From: Vibrio sp. qd031
GTDB lineage: Bacteria; Pseudomonadota; Gammaproteobacteria; Enterobacterales; Vibrionaceae
Direction of reading: 5' to 3'
Assembly (NCBI RefSeq): GCF_002100145.1
Contig: NZ_JXQD01000025.1
Coordinates: 778,166-842,165, forward strand
DNA length: 64,000 nucleotides
The notes under the pieces are model-generated. The model ran no database searches, was not told where the DNA came from, and saw nothing but the letters and a program-made list of their open reading frames with translations. A program made the translations under genes and the position numbers. Within the stretch, counting starts at the first letter, position 1. Each line of letters begins with the position of its first letter. Positions 1 to 8,476 of the stretch are shown piece after piece.

Positions 1-1
1 C

Positions 2-598
2 GTCGAAGCGCTAAGAGATCCTGAGTATCAACATGACTTTGGCCATAACATCATCCCTGCAATTATTAAGCGTTTGAATGTACGTGGTTATGTGTTCAGT
101 GCTCACGGGCATCCATGTGAAACAGCGTATTGGCGTGATGTAGGTGATCTAGACGAATACTACGCAGCCAACATGGACATCTTGTCACCTAAGCCTGAGT
201 TGGACCTTTACGACCGTCAATGGCCAACATTGACCACACAATCACAGTTACCTGGTGCGAAGTTTGTCTTCAATGAACCAGAGCGTCGTGGAGCAGCGAC
301 GGATTCGGTTCTCTCTGCAGGGACCATTGTGTCAGGTTCGACGGTTGATCACTCTTTACTTTCTACGTCGGTGTATGTAGATGAAGGCTCGGTTGTCCGT
401 GATTCAATACTTTTACCTGAAGTTGTAGTGGGCCAAAACTGTAAACTAACCAAAGTGATTGTTGGTGAAGGGACTATACTGCCAGATGGTATTGTGATCG
501 GTGATGACCTTGAACACGATGCGAAATATTTTGAAGTGACTGAGAAAGGTGTTGTGTTAGTGATGCCAAGTGATTTAGAAAACTACCAAGCTAAATAA
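2..598 (+). CDS. glgC: Glucose-1-phosphate adenylyltransferase, C-terminal part
   Basis: ADP-glucose pyrophosphorylase makes ADP-glucose from glucose-1-phosphate and ATP, the committed step of glycogen synthesis. The frame is open from base 2, so the gene is cut by the window edge. The visible part holds the segment with AYWRDVGDLDEYYAANMDIL, near the end of the nucleotidyltransferase domain, followed by the left-handed beta-helix repeats (SGSTVDHSLLSTSVYVDEGS, VVRDSILLPEVVVGQN) that carry allosteric control in this family. About 199 residues of the usual roughly 405 are present. A strong terminator follows. I see no other glg gene in the window; glgA probably does not lie immediately downstream. 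Confidence 0.93.
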   Translation, partial: VEALRDPEYQHDFGHNIIPAIIKRLNVRGYVFSAHGHPCETAYWRDVGDLDEYYAANMDILSPKPELDLYDRQWPTLTTQSQLPGAKFVFNEPERRGAATDSVLSAGTIVSGSTVDHSLLSTSVYVDEGSVVRDSILLPEVVVGQNCKLTKVIVGEGTILPDGIVIGDDLEHDAKYFEVTEKGVVLVMPSDLENYQAK

Positions 599-622
599 TC
601 ATCACTTTCTAACCAAATCATA

Positions 623-657
623 CAATTGGGAGCGAAATCGCTCTCAATTGTTTTTTT
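623..657 (+). terminator. Rho-independent terminator after glgC
   Basis: A 13-bp stem with one G-U pair (CAATTGGGAGCGA pairing with TCGCTCTCAATTG) and a two-base loop is followed by seven T residues. It lies 25 bp after the glgC stop and ends that transcript. Confidence 0.9.
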
Positions 658-705
658 GGGCTGTTACACTTTACTCGCCTAAAGTGACATAACAGCGGAC
701 AGAGC

Positions 706-1347
706 ATGGTCGAAATTGCAATTCTATTTTTAGTACTGGTTGTTTTCTACCTTATTGTAAGGAGTAAAGTCCTAAAACGGTATGTAGCAGAAGAGTACCG
801 CTATTCAGCCCGTAAACGCTTTTTTAGCGATGTAGAACACGCGCTCAATATCGCGTTACTCGAAGCAGTTCAAGACAAAGCTTTGGTTCAATCCAAAGTC
901 GCGCTCTCTAGTATCGTTGTCCCGCAAGAATCCAGCAGTAAAAAGCGCGCGCGAGCCTATGCCAAAGCGTTGAAAGCGACCCTAGACTATGTAATTGTGG
1001 ATATTCAAAGTGGGCGAGTAGTCTGTACAATCGTTATTGACGATGGCAAAAAAATTAGCCCGCAGAAGGCTGATCGAGAAAAAGCCATTTTAGCGATCTG
1101 CCGCAGCGCCAACATTCCCGTTATTTCATTAAACCAACAACATGCGTATCGAGTCTCGGCCATCAGTCGAAAACTATCGCCCTATCTAAACTTAGAAACT
1201 GACACCAGCAGCGCTAAATTTTGTCAAAAATGTGGCAGCCCGTTAGTGATTCGAACCGCGACGCAAGGTGAGATGGTTGGACGCCGTTTTTGGGTATGCA
1301 GTCGTGCGCCAAACTGTAACTATATTGAGAACATTCTCGAGCACTAA
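706..1347 (+). CDS. DUF2726 protein with C-terminal topoisomerase-type zinc ribbon
   Basis: A 213-residue protein with one N-terminal membrane segment (residues 3-18), a basic linker, and a central domain (about 40-155) that resembles DUF2726, a family with a restriction-endonuclease-like fold (fold assignment from memory). The C-terminus is a four-cysteine zinc ribbon of the type found at the end of topoisomerase I: CQKCG at about 169-173, then CSRAPNC at about 198-204. The function is unknown; a membrane-tethered nucleic-acid-binding or DNA-processing role is inference. Its last four bases overlap the convergent gene that follows, so no terminator lies between them. Confidence 0.75.
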   Translation: MVEIAILFLVLVVFYLIVRSKVLKRYVAEEYRYSARKRFFSDVEHALNIALLEAVQDKALVQSKVALSSIVVPQESSSKKRARAYAKALKATLDYVIVDIQSGRVVCTIVIDDGKKISPQKADREKAILAICRSANIPVISLNQQHAYRVSAISRKLSPYLNLETDTSSAKFCQKCGSPLVIRTATQGEMVGRRFWVCSRAPNCNYIENILEH

Positions 1348-2222
1348 AATCGCGTATCCAAAGTAACAAAAACGCTTTGTCGTTCGCCAAACGAAAATTC
1401 ACCAATCACGTTAAACGTTTTATTGAATGTGTATTGAAACCCCGCCACCGGCGACCAAGCCGTGGCCAAGCTTTGCTCGACGTTAAATCGGCCTTCTTCA
1501 TCGCGATTAACCAAATCAATCAAGCTCGCCAACTCACTAGGTAGATCTAAGTCTGAGATATTACCAGATAGACTCTGTTGAATATCCTGATACTGGGCTC
1601 CGACCCAAGCCCGAATTGGAGTGCCATGATTGGTAAAATCATAGCCAACACGTGGTGTCGCGACAAACGAATCTATACCACCGTCAATCACGGTTAGGTT
1701 AGTCTTGGTGAAGCTTGCATCTACGAGGGTAAACCAGTTTCCATGGCCACCCGCTAGGACAAAGCCACCACCATACATATTTCCATCTAGATCTAAACGA
1801 AAAGGAAGATCTTTCGCAACGGGTAGTCCTCCAAGTGTATTTATCTCTACGTCAATTGTTGTTTGAGAGTAGCCTTTGATTTTACCGCCAATGGCATAAA
1901 AGTTAAGGAAGGGAAACAGCCAAACATCCGCTCTTAATGTGAGTACATCGCTATTTTGGTAGCTATCTCGAGTCGCAATATTTATTGCATCACTCGGGAT
2001 TGGTATACGGCCTAACTTCAGCCCTTCAAAACTAATGCTATCGACATTTATCCCTTGCTCAACATGCATATAACCGATACTGATGCCAAACGCCTCAGGG
2101 AGCACGTAGCCTAACGCCTCGGCATCCGACTTCCAGATAGGTAGCTCAAAGCCTTCGGCAAACGCCGCATTAGGTAACGCTGCCGTCATCGCCAACAGTA
2201 ACATAACGCGATTGTGCTTCAT
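1344..2222 (-). CDS. Exported, probably outer-membrane beta-barrel protein
   Basis: A 292-residue protein with a clean signal peptide (MKHNRVMLLLAMTAALPNAAFA). The mature part alternates polar and hydrophobic residues and ends in a terminal strand closing on F (SVFVTLDTRF), as expected of an outer-membrane barrel recognised by the Bam complex. I do not recognise the substrate or function. It starts 12 bp after the oxidoreductase gene, so the two are probably cotranscribed. Its 3' end overlaps the convergent upstream gene by 4 bp. Confidence 0.7.
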   Translation of the reverse strand: MKHNRVMLLLAMTAALPNAAFAEGFELPIWKSDAEALGYVLPEAFGISIGYMHVEQGINVDSISFEGLKLGRIPIPSDAINIATRDSYQNSDVLTLRADVWLFPFLNFYAIGGKIKGYSQTTIDVEINTLGGLPVAKDLPFRLDLDGNMYGGGFVLAGGHGNWFTLVDASFTKTNLTVIDGGIDSFVATPRVGYDFTNHGTPIRAWVGAQYQDIQQSLSGNISDLDLPSELASLIDLVNRDEEGRFNVEQSLATAWSPVAGFQYTFNKTFNVIGEFSFGERQSVFVTLDTRF

Positions 2223-2234
2223 GATTAAGCTCGC

Positions 2235-3233
2235 TTAGCTGCGCGGTGCAAATGGGTAATTGACGCCGCCTTTTTCAAGTATATCATCCATGATGTTGGC
2301 CATTGTTAAGGTGAAGTCGTGACTGACACGATCACTCTGTAACTTACCCGCGGCAATGCAGTGCTGCGCTTCTTCAATTTGATATTCAAACCCATTCTTT
2401 CGATAGGGGATGTGACTCACTCTCTTTTCGCCATTAGCGGGTGACAAAGTCGCATGCTGGGCTTCCCAAAAATTCGCATCAATGGAAATGCGGCCCTTGG
2501 TACCGAAGATGTTAAAAGTATTACTTAATTCGGAGACTAATGTGCAGGTAAACACGCTGGTGGCACTACCGTAGTCAAGCAATCCCGTAGTACGTTGATC
2601 CACATGAGTCGCACTTTTCTCTACCGAAGAATGCACTGCTAGAGGCGCTTTTTGCATCACAAAGTCAGACATTGCAAGATTATAAATCCCTGTGTCCAAC
2701 AAGGCTCCGCCTGCTAATTCGATGTTATAGAGCCTGTTGTTTGGATCATTGGGAAAAACAAAGCCAAAGCTTGACTCCATAGTGACAATGTCACCTATAA
2801 GTCCCGCAGCGATCCAATCTCTTACCTGTTGCCATAGCGGTAAACAGCGGGTCCACAACGCTTCCATTAAAAAGGTATTTTGCTCGTGTGAAAGAGCGAT
2901 GAGTTCCTTTGCTTGCTTCGCGGTGACACAGAGGGGTTTTTCACACAACACCGGCTTTTTTGCTAACAAGCAGCTTTTCACCAACTCAAAGTGAAATCGA
3001 TGAGGACTGGAAATGTAAACAGCGTCGATGTCACTCGATTGAATCAGCGCATCGTACGAGTTATAAACGGTCGGGATGCCGTGTTGGTTGGCAAATTCTT
3101 GAGCTCGTTCAACACTTCGGCTAGCGACACCATATACCAGACCATTATTTACAGCTTCAAAGGCTTGTGCAAAACGGTTAGCTATATTGCCCGGAGCAAG
3201 GATACCCCAGCGAAAAGGTCCATTTTTCATCAT
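2235..3233 (-). CDS. Gfo/Idh/MocA-family NAD(P)-dependent oxidoreductase
   Basis: A Rossmann-fold sugar or cyclitol dehydrogenase of about 332 residues. It has an N-terminal dinucleotide-binding segment (FRWGILAPGNIANRFAQAF), the family's VLCEKPLCVTAKQAKEL block carrying the EKP motif near residue 98, and a C-terminal alpha/beta substrate domain with a GALLDTGIYNL motif like that of dimeric dihydrodiol and glucose-fructose dehydrogenases. The substrate cannot be told from sequence. The frame extends to a GTG three bases upstream; I place the start at an ATG after the AGGA at the end of the previous intergenic gap. Only 6-9 bp separate it from the deaminase gene, implying an operon. Confidence 0.85.
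   Translation of the reverse strand: MMKNGPFRWGILAPGNIANRFAQAFEAVNNGLVYGVASRSVERAQEFANQHGIPTVYNSYDALIQSSDIDAVYISSPHRFHFELVKSCLLAKKPVLCEKPLCVTAKQAKELIALSHEQNTFLMEALWTRCLPLWQQVRDWIAAGLIGDIVTMESSFGFVFPNDPNNRLYNIELAGGALLDTGIYNLAMSDFVMQKAPLAVHSSVEKSATHVDQRTTGLLDYGSATSVFTCTLVSELSNTFNIFGTKGRISIDANFWEAQHATLSPANGEKRVSHIPYRKNGFEYQIEEAQHCIAAGKLQSDRVSHDFTLTMANIMDDILEKGGVNYPFAPRS
2782..2794. other. matS site (MatP-binding motif)
   Basis: GTGACAATGTCAC fits the published Ter-macrodomain motif GTGACRNYGTCAC exactly. It sits inside the Gfo/Idh coding region. The matP gene itself lies about 40 kb to the right. Confidence 0.8.
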
Positions 3234-3242
3234 CACTTCCTA

Positions 3243-3707
3243 TTATCGTACGTTTTCTTGGCTGTCTGCCAAATCTTTTAACGGCAACCAATCAACACGA
3301 ACACCGGCTTGCATGAACATTTCTTGGCTAATTTTAATTTTGTCGCCCCAGCGGGAGATAAAATCTTCGGTTTGCTCTGGGCAGTGCACGCATGCAATCC
3401 CCGTTTGAATTATTTTTGCCGCGCAGTTTGGGCAGGGGAAATGAGTCACCCATATTTCGCAGCCTTCTAAATCGCGTTTTGCGAATAAGATGGCGTTTTC
3501 TTCTGCGTGCAATGTCTTGAGGTATTTTAGCTCTCGTTCGTCGGTTTGGGCGCTATCAGAAATACCGTGAGGGTAGCCGTTAAAACCAACCGAGACGATA
3601 CGGTTGTTCTTAGTGATCACCGCACCAACTTGAGTAGAGGGGTCTTTACTCCATGAGCCAACAAGCTCGGCCATCTGGAAAAAACGTTTAGACCATTTTG
3701 AAATCAT
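3243..3707 (-). CDS. dCMP deaminase-family zinc enzyme
   Basis: A 154-residue cytidine/deoxycytidylate deaminase-fold protein. The zinc and catalytic signature is complete: HAEEN (about 67-71, His ligand and catalytic Glu) and PCPNC (about 92-96, the two Cys ligands). The N-terminal MAELVGSWSKDPSTQVGAVI segment is typical of dCMP deaminases and ComEB. The likely reaction is dCMP to dUMP, feeding dTMP synthesis, but related members act on other nucleotides and this is not settled by the sequence. It lies just upstream of the oxidoreductase gene on the same strand. Confidence 0.87.
   Translation of the reverse strand: MISKWSKRFFQMAELVGSWSKDPSTQVGAVITKNNRIVSVGFNGYPHGISDSAQTDERELKYLKTLHAEENAILFAKRDLEGCEIWVTHFPCPNCAAKIIQTGIACVHCPEQTEDFISRWGDKIKISQEMFMQAGVRVDWLPLKDLADSQENVR
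3430..3437 (+). other. KOPS-like octamer GGGCAGGG
   Basis: Matches the FtsK-orienting motif GGGNAGGG on the plus strand, pointing rightward toward the dif candidate at 41.5 kb. Confidence 0.5.
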
Positions 3708-3817
3708 TGTGCGCGTATCCTTAATCTGAAAGTATAGAAAACACCAGTTTAAGTAAGCCTATGGCGTACCACATAAAAAGTCTAGTGATTCTAGTTTCGG
3801 CGAGACTAGGATCTGCA

Positions 3818-5944
3818 TTAGTCACATAGCAATTGTTCTTTTTTACAAGTACGAACGAGATATCCGTTTCTACCCTGATTCTTGATTTGATAGAGTGCTT
3901 CGTCCGCCAAGTCAAACAGTAGATTAAAACGAGTGCCACGTTCGGGGCGTTCTGCTATTGCTGCGCCTACTGACAAGGTGATTGGAGTGTTGATGCCATC
4001 GATGTGCAGTGCATAGCAGTTATCCAGAAGTGATTGCAAACGATATTCTAACGCGTCTTGCTTCAACCCTTCAGCAAGCAGCAAAAACTCATCACCACCG
4101 TATCGAAATAGATGTGCATTGCAGTCGCTAAAACGTTCAGCAAGTAAGTTAGCCACCATCACTAGCGCTTGGTCGCCCATTTGATGTCCGAAGGTATCGT
4201 TAAACTGCTTATACTCATCAATATCGATAAGGGCCAGTGAAAAACTGGTTGAGTTAACGACGCTATAGTCTAACGATTCATGGAACAACTCACTCAACTG
4301 ATGCCGATTACGCAAACCGGTGAGTGGATCAGTTTGCGACAATTTTTCGAGTTGCTGATTGGCGATCAATAATCTCGCTTTCTGCTGCAAGTTAATGAGC
4401 GATATACCAATGAAGTTAGCCAATTGCTCAAACAGACGGCGATGATAAGAGTGATATTGATCAACCTCTTTAGCGCGCAATGATAGGACGCCAAGTAACT
4501 CATTTTTAAGCACAATAGGGGTCATGAGTAACGAGTGGCACTCTTCGTCATTCACAACTGGGTTGCTCACTTCTTTGTATTCTGTATTAAGGAAGGGAGA
4601 TAGGGTATCTGACGTCACCGAGTTAATATGCACCGTTTGAAGGTGGTTAACGACAAAAGCACCTAGGTTGTCACCTATATTACAGTCGACACGCTTTCCT
4701 TTAACAGAACCATTCACATCGTAAAAATAACAATAATCTAAGATATCGCTAGCGTTATCATAAAGCGCTATCCCAAACTCAAAAGTAGGGAACACAGTGT
4801 TCACTTGCTGATATATCTTAGGCAGAGTCTTAGAAAGGTTGTCACTTGTTGCAATCATTTGGCCAATGGTATTGATGGCGTCTAAGTTCTCGAAGACTTT
4901 GCTATTAATAAGCTGTTCTTGTCGCTCTGCTGTACTATCAATCTCTTCGACAACACTTTCTTTCCTTGCTGTTTCATGTTCATCCAGCGCGCTGGATACC
5001 AATCGTCGAAGTTGATTCTCAACGTTAGCAAGGCGTTCCCACATCTTAAGTTCAGTTAAGGCCTCGCACTGTAGCTCTAAGGCACGTCTGCGAGCGATTG
5101 GTCTTAATTCAGAACCAAGCTGGGCAAATATCGCATCACACACTTCAACGCTTTCGATGTATCGCGCATGTTGATTGTAAAACCGTGCAATCCCAATCTC
5201 ATTCTCGACATGATCGTTAACCGATAGCGCATCGGTAAAATATTGACGCGCAGTAAAAAAGAGTTGTTGGGCTTTATCAAAGTTACAGTTATCGAGACTT
5301 GCATAACTGCGTGCAAGGTAGGAGTGTGCAATGGCCAACAGACGTATATTGTTATTTTTAGTACCAATCTCTACCGCATCTTCTAATACGGTGACAGCTT
5401 CGCGTCCACGGCCAAGGTGTGTCTGAGCATATCCAATGTTAAGTAAGCAAACACAATAGTTATACGCATTAAATGACGAGGACGATAACTCAGCGCCTTT
5501 ACTGGCGCACTCTAAAGCGCGTTCGTAATGGCCTAAAAAACAGTAAAACCCACTTATATTGACTAAGATCCAAGAAAGCGTTCCGGTGTCGAGTCGATGT
5601 TCGTTAGTAAGGGCGGCTTTAAAATGAACGCTGGCAAGTTCTGTTCTTTCTTGCTCGTAGTGAATGGTTGCTGTTAAAAGGTGAGAAATAGCGGTTAAGA
5701 CGTAATCTCCATCAGACGCAATACGAATACACGAGGCATACTCCTCAATGGCCAACTCATCCTCGTCTGAGCGGATAGCCCTCATGCCATTTAAAAAGTG
5801 ACGCAACGTGTTAGAGATAGGAACACCGTGTTTCACACTGACTGCTTCTATTTTCTTTTCAATGAAGTCTAACCCAGCGATGTCAGGGTGAGTACGAAGT
5901 TGACTCGCTAACGCGATCATCTCATGTCTGGAATTTTTCATCAT
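3818..5944 (-). CDS. TPR-GAF-GGDEF diguanylate cyclase
   Basis: A cytoplasmic 708-residue protein without a signal peptide or membrane segment. The first half (about 50-330) is helical with tetratricopeptide-like repeats, followed by a GAF-type sensor domain (about 350-515) and a C-terminal GGDEF domain (about 535-700). The active-site motif is intact (FRYGGDEFLLLAEG), so it probably makes cyclic di-GMP from two GTP. The inhibitory RxxD site is absent: the four residues at that position read DCNA. The ATG start is supported by AGGAG six bases upstream. The ligand of the GAF domain is unknown. About 110 bp separate it from the deaminase gene, so a shared transcript is possible. Confidence 0.88.
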   Translation of the reverse strand: MMKNSRHEMIALASQLRTHPDIAGLDFIEKKIEAVSVKHGVPISNTLRHFLNGMRAIRSDEDELAIEEYASCIRIASDGDYVLTAISHLLTATIHYEQERTELASVHFKAALTNEHRLDTGTLSWILVNISGFYCFLGHYERALECASKGAELSSSSFNAYNYCVCLLNIGYAQTHLGRGREAVTVLEDAVEIGTKNNNIRLLAIAHSYLARSYASLDNCNFDKAQQLFFTARQYFTDALSVNDHVENEIGIARFYNQHARYIESVEVCDAIFAQLGSELRPIARRRALELQCEALTELKMWERLANVENQLRRLVSSALDEHETARKESVVEEIDSTAERQEQLINSKVFENLDAINTIGQMIATSDNLSKTLPKIYQQVNTVFPTFEFGIALYDNASDILDYCYFYDVNGSVKGKRVDCNIGDNLGAFVVNHLQTVHINSVTSDTLSPFLNTEYKEVSNPVVNDEECHSLLMTPIVLKNELLGVLSLRAKEVDQYHSYHRRLFEQLANFIGISLINLQQKARLLIANQQLEKLSQTDPLTGLRNRHQLSELFHESLDYSVVNSTSFSLALIDIDEYKQFNDTFGHQMGDQALVMVANLLAERFSDCNAHLFRYGGDEFLLLAEGLKQDALEYRLQSLLDNCYALHIDGINTPITLSVGAAIAERPERGTRFNLLFDLADEALYQIKNQGRNGYLVRTCKKEQLLCD

Positions 5945-6098
5945 TATACGCTCCTAGAAGCTCAATGATACCGTATCGCTACCTGTAAGTGAATTTAAAA
6001 CGATTAAAAGCAGCGCCTCGTCTAGCCCATAAGTCACTTTTTGTTTTGGTACGTTGTTGCAATAAAAAGAGACTAAAATGGATACTATACTTTTTTGA

Positions 6099-6872
6099 AT
6101 ATTAGGTAATGAAACTAAACTACTGCAAATGGTACAAGGTGGTACTATCGGCGTCACCAAAGTAAGTGCAGCGCCACTGACTGCATTTGCGTCAGATTAC
6201 ACCATTCTTTCTCTCCCTTACCTATACCGTGACCGCGCACAATATGATGCTGTACTGCAGGGTCCGATTGGTGAGCAAATCCTAATGTCTTCCAAAGATT
6301 CTGGCTTTATTGGTCTTGCATTTTTGGATGCAGGTGCGCGCAGTTTCTACACCGACAAACCCATTCGTACTCCAGAAGATTTGAAAGGTCTGAAAATTCG
6401 TGTGCAAAACTCAGCACTTTCTATTGATACTATCAAAGCGTTGGGCGGCACTCCGGTTCCACTACCTTACGGTGAACTTTACTCTGCATTGCAACAGGGT
6501 GTTGTTGATGGTGCGGAAAACAACATTCCGTCTTACTACTCCTCTCGTCACTACGAAGTAAAGAAAACGTTTTCTTACGACAAGCACACTATGGTTCCAG
6601 ACGTACTTGTAGTGTCAACAGGCGTATGGGATAGCTTATCTGCTGAAGAGCAAGCGAAAATTCGTGAAATCGCAAAAGAGACAGTTAAGCAACAAGATAC
6701 TAACTGGGCAAACTATGTAGAAAAAGCGAAAGCGGAACTGGTCAATCAAAACATTACTTTTGTTGAAAGTGATATTCCAAAGTTCCAAGAAGCCGTTAAG
6801 CCTGTGTATGATAAATTCCGTAAGGAAAACCCAGATCTAGTCACTCTTCTAGACAAAATTCAAGCAATGTAA
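6099..6872 (+). pseudogene. 5'-truncated TRAP transporter solute-binding protein (DctP family)
   Basis: The reading frame opens after a stop at 6096-6098 and encodes about 257 residues clearly of the DctP family: GTIGVTKVSAAPLTAF, FLDAGARSFYTDKPIRTPEDLKGLKIRVQ (including the conserved Arg of the carboxylate-binding motif) and the GVVDGAENNIPSYY motif. DctP proteins are about 320-330 residues with a signal peptide; here the signal peptide and roughly the first 60-70 residues are missing. The internal ATG at 6129 lacks a Shine-Dalgarno sequence, so export and function are unlikely. The dctQ and dctM membrane genes that normally follow are also missing; uxuB comes next. I read it as a deletion remnant of a hexuronate TRAP operon. 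Confidence 0.8.
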
Positions 6873-6991
6873 TTAGAGATGTTTCTATAGCGTGGGGATA
6901 TTTCCCTGCGCTATTCGTCACACACTCTCTCACAAATCATCTTGCGCAAAGAATTCGTTGCGTCTGTTAATATCATTTGGTTCGAATAATT

Positions 6992-8473
6992 ATGAGATTA
7001 AGTCAAGATTACTTATCTGAGGCTAATGCCCTAATTAAACCCAACGAAAATAATAATAATGCAAAAGTTGGAATTGTACATTTGGGCTTTGGCGCTTTTC
7101 ACCGCGCTCATCAGGCATTGATTACGGATGCTGTGATAAAAGAGCTTGGTGGTAACTGGAAAATTGTTGGTGTTACATGGAGCAATGTAGAATTACAGAG
7201 AGAACTAGCGGCTCAAGACAACCTCTATTCGATCGGCGTCGGATACAACGATCAATTAGACATCAACATCGTTGACTCCATTGAAACGGTGTTGATGTCA
7301 GCTCAGACAGAGCAAGTTTTAAGTTATATGTGTGACCCAGAGGTGAAAATCGTCTCTCTGACCGTCACAGAAAAGGGCTATTGCCACAACCCGGCGACCG
7401 GTGATTTGGACCTTTCACATCCGCTGATTGTGCATGATTTAAAAAATATTGACACACCAAAATCTGCGATCGGACTTTTGGTTTCAGCTATGCGTTGTCG
7501 CTATCAAAAAGGAGTGCAACCATTTACACCATTGACCTGTGACAACTTACCTGAAAATGGTCATGTATTAGAAAAAGTAGTGTTGCAGTTTGCCAAGCAA
7601 CTTGATGTTGATCTCTATCAATGGATTAAAAAGCACATCACTTTCCCATGCACAATGGTCGACCGAATTGTTCCTCGCACGACAGAAAATGATATCGCTC
7701 GTATAGAGAACATTTTGGGTCTCGAAGATAAAGCCAGTGTGATTACCGAACCTTTTCTACAATGGGTGATTGAAGACAAATTTGCCAATGAACGTCCTGC
7801 ATGGGAGAAGACGTCAATCGCCAATGTTCAGGTTACGGATAACGTTGTACCGTATGAAGAAATGAAACTGCGCCTGCTTAACGGGACACATTCTACTATG
7901 GCCTATCTTGGTTACTTGTCTGGTTATGTGACAATTTCGGAAACTATTCAAGATCCTAACTTCAAAACGTTTGTTCGCTATCTGATGGACGAGGAAATTA
8001 CGCCATCGTTAAGCATTGAAGGCATTGACCTCGAAAAGTACAAAGACCAATTAATTGAGCGTTACGAAAACAAAGCGCTGCAACACCGTACATGGCAGAT
8101 TGCGATGGACGGAACACAGAAGGTTCCGCAGCGCTTTTTGCAAACCATTGACTATTCACTAAACAATGGCATTTCAATTAGAGGTTTATGTCTAGCTTTG
8201 GCGGGCTGGATTCGTTATGTCAGCGGTGTGAACGAACAGGGGCAGGCGATTGACGTGCAAGATCCTCTCAAACAGCAGCTTGCACAAATTTGGCTGCAAG
8301 CTGGCTCAGATTTAGAAAAAGCCTTAGATGGCTTCTTATCTCTTCATAGTGTCTTTGAAAAAGATCTAGCGAGTAATCAAACATTCAGAGCAGAGCTTCA
8401 ATCCGCGTTAGAAACACTGTTTTCAAAGGGTGCCAAAGAATCAGTAGCCAGCTTCGTAGCACAGAGGAAATAA
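6992..8473 (+). CDS. uxuB: Fructuronate reductase (mannitol dehydrogenase family)
   Basis: NAD-dependent reduction of D-fructuronate to D-mannonate in glucuronate/alginate-type uronate breakdown. The N-terminal dinucleotide-binding segment GIVHLGFGAFHRAHQALITD and the catalytic-domain block LLNGTHSTMAYLGYLSGY are typical of the long-chain mannitol/fructuronate dehydrogenase family, and the length (493 residues) fits. The frame extends to a TTG at 6977, but the ATG at 6992 leads directly into the conserved start; no strong ribosome-binding site is visible for either. The gene precedes uxuA by 3 bp, which supports the uronate role over mannitol oxidation. Confidence 0.88.
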   Translation: MRLSQDYLSEANALIKPNENNNNAKVGIVHLGFGAFHRAHQALITDAVIKELGGNWKIVGVTWSNVELQRELAAQDNLYSIGVGYNDQLDINIVDSIETVLMSAQTEQVLSYMCDPEVKIVSLTVTEKGYCHNPATGDLDLSHPLIVHDLKNIDTPKSAIGLLVSAMRCRYQKGVQPFTPLTCDNLPENGHVLEKVVLQFAKQLDVDLYQWIKKHITFPCTMVDRIVPRTTENDIARIENILGLEDKASVITEPFLQWVIEDKFANERPAWEKTSIANVQVTDNVVPYEEMKLRLLNGTHSTMAYLGYLSGYVTISETIQDPNFKTFVRYLMDEEITPSLSIEGIDLEKYKDQLIERYENKALQHRTWQIAMDGTQKVPQRFLQTIDYSLNNGISIRGLCLALAGWIRYVSGVNEQGQAIDVQDPLKQQLAQIWLQAGSDLEKALDGFLSLHSVFEKDLASNQTFRAELQSALETLFSKGAKESVASFVAQRK

Positions 8474-8476
8474 CAA

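Noticed and set aside
3721..3939. 72-residue minus-strand ORF next to the GGDEF gene
   Set aside because: It overlaps the 3' end of the GGDEF gene in another frame and has no recognisable features.
5954..6160. Minus-strand 68-residue ORF across the GGDEF upstream gap and the DctP remnant
   Set aside because: It covers the Shine-Dalgarno region of one gene and the coding part of another; no homology or start signal.
6129..6872. Treating the DctP-like frame as an intact 247-residue gene from the ATG at 6129
   Set aside because: No ribosome-binding site precedes this ATG, the homologous frame continues upstream of it, and signal peptide and N-terminal lobe are missing.
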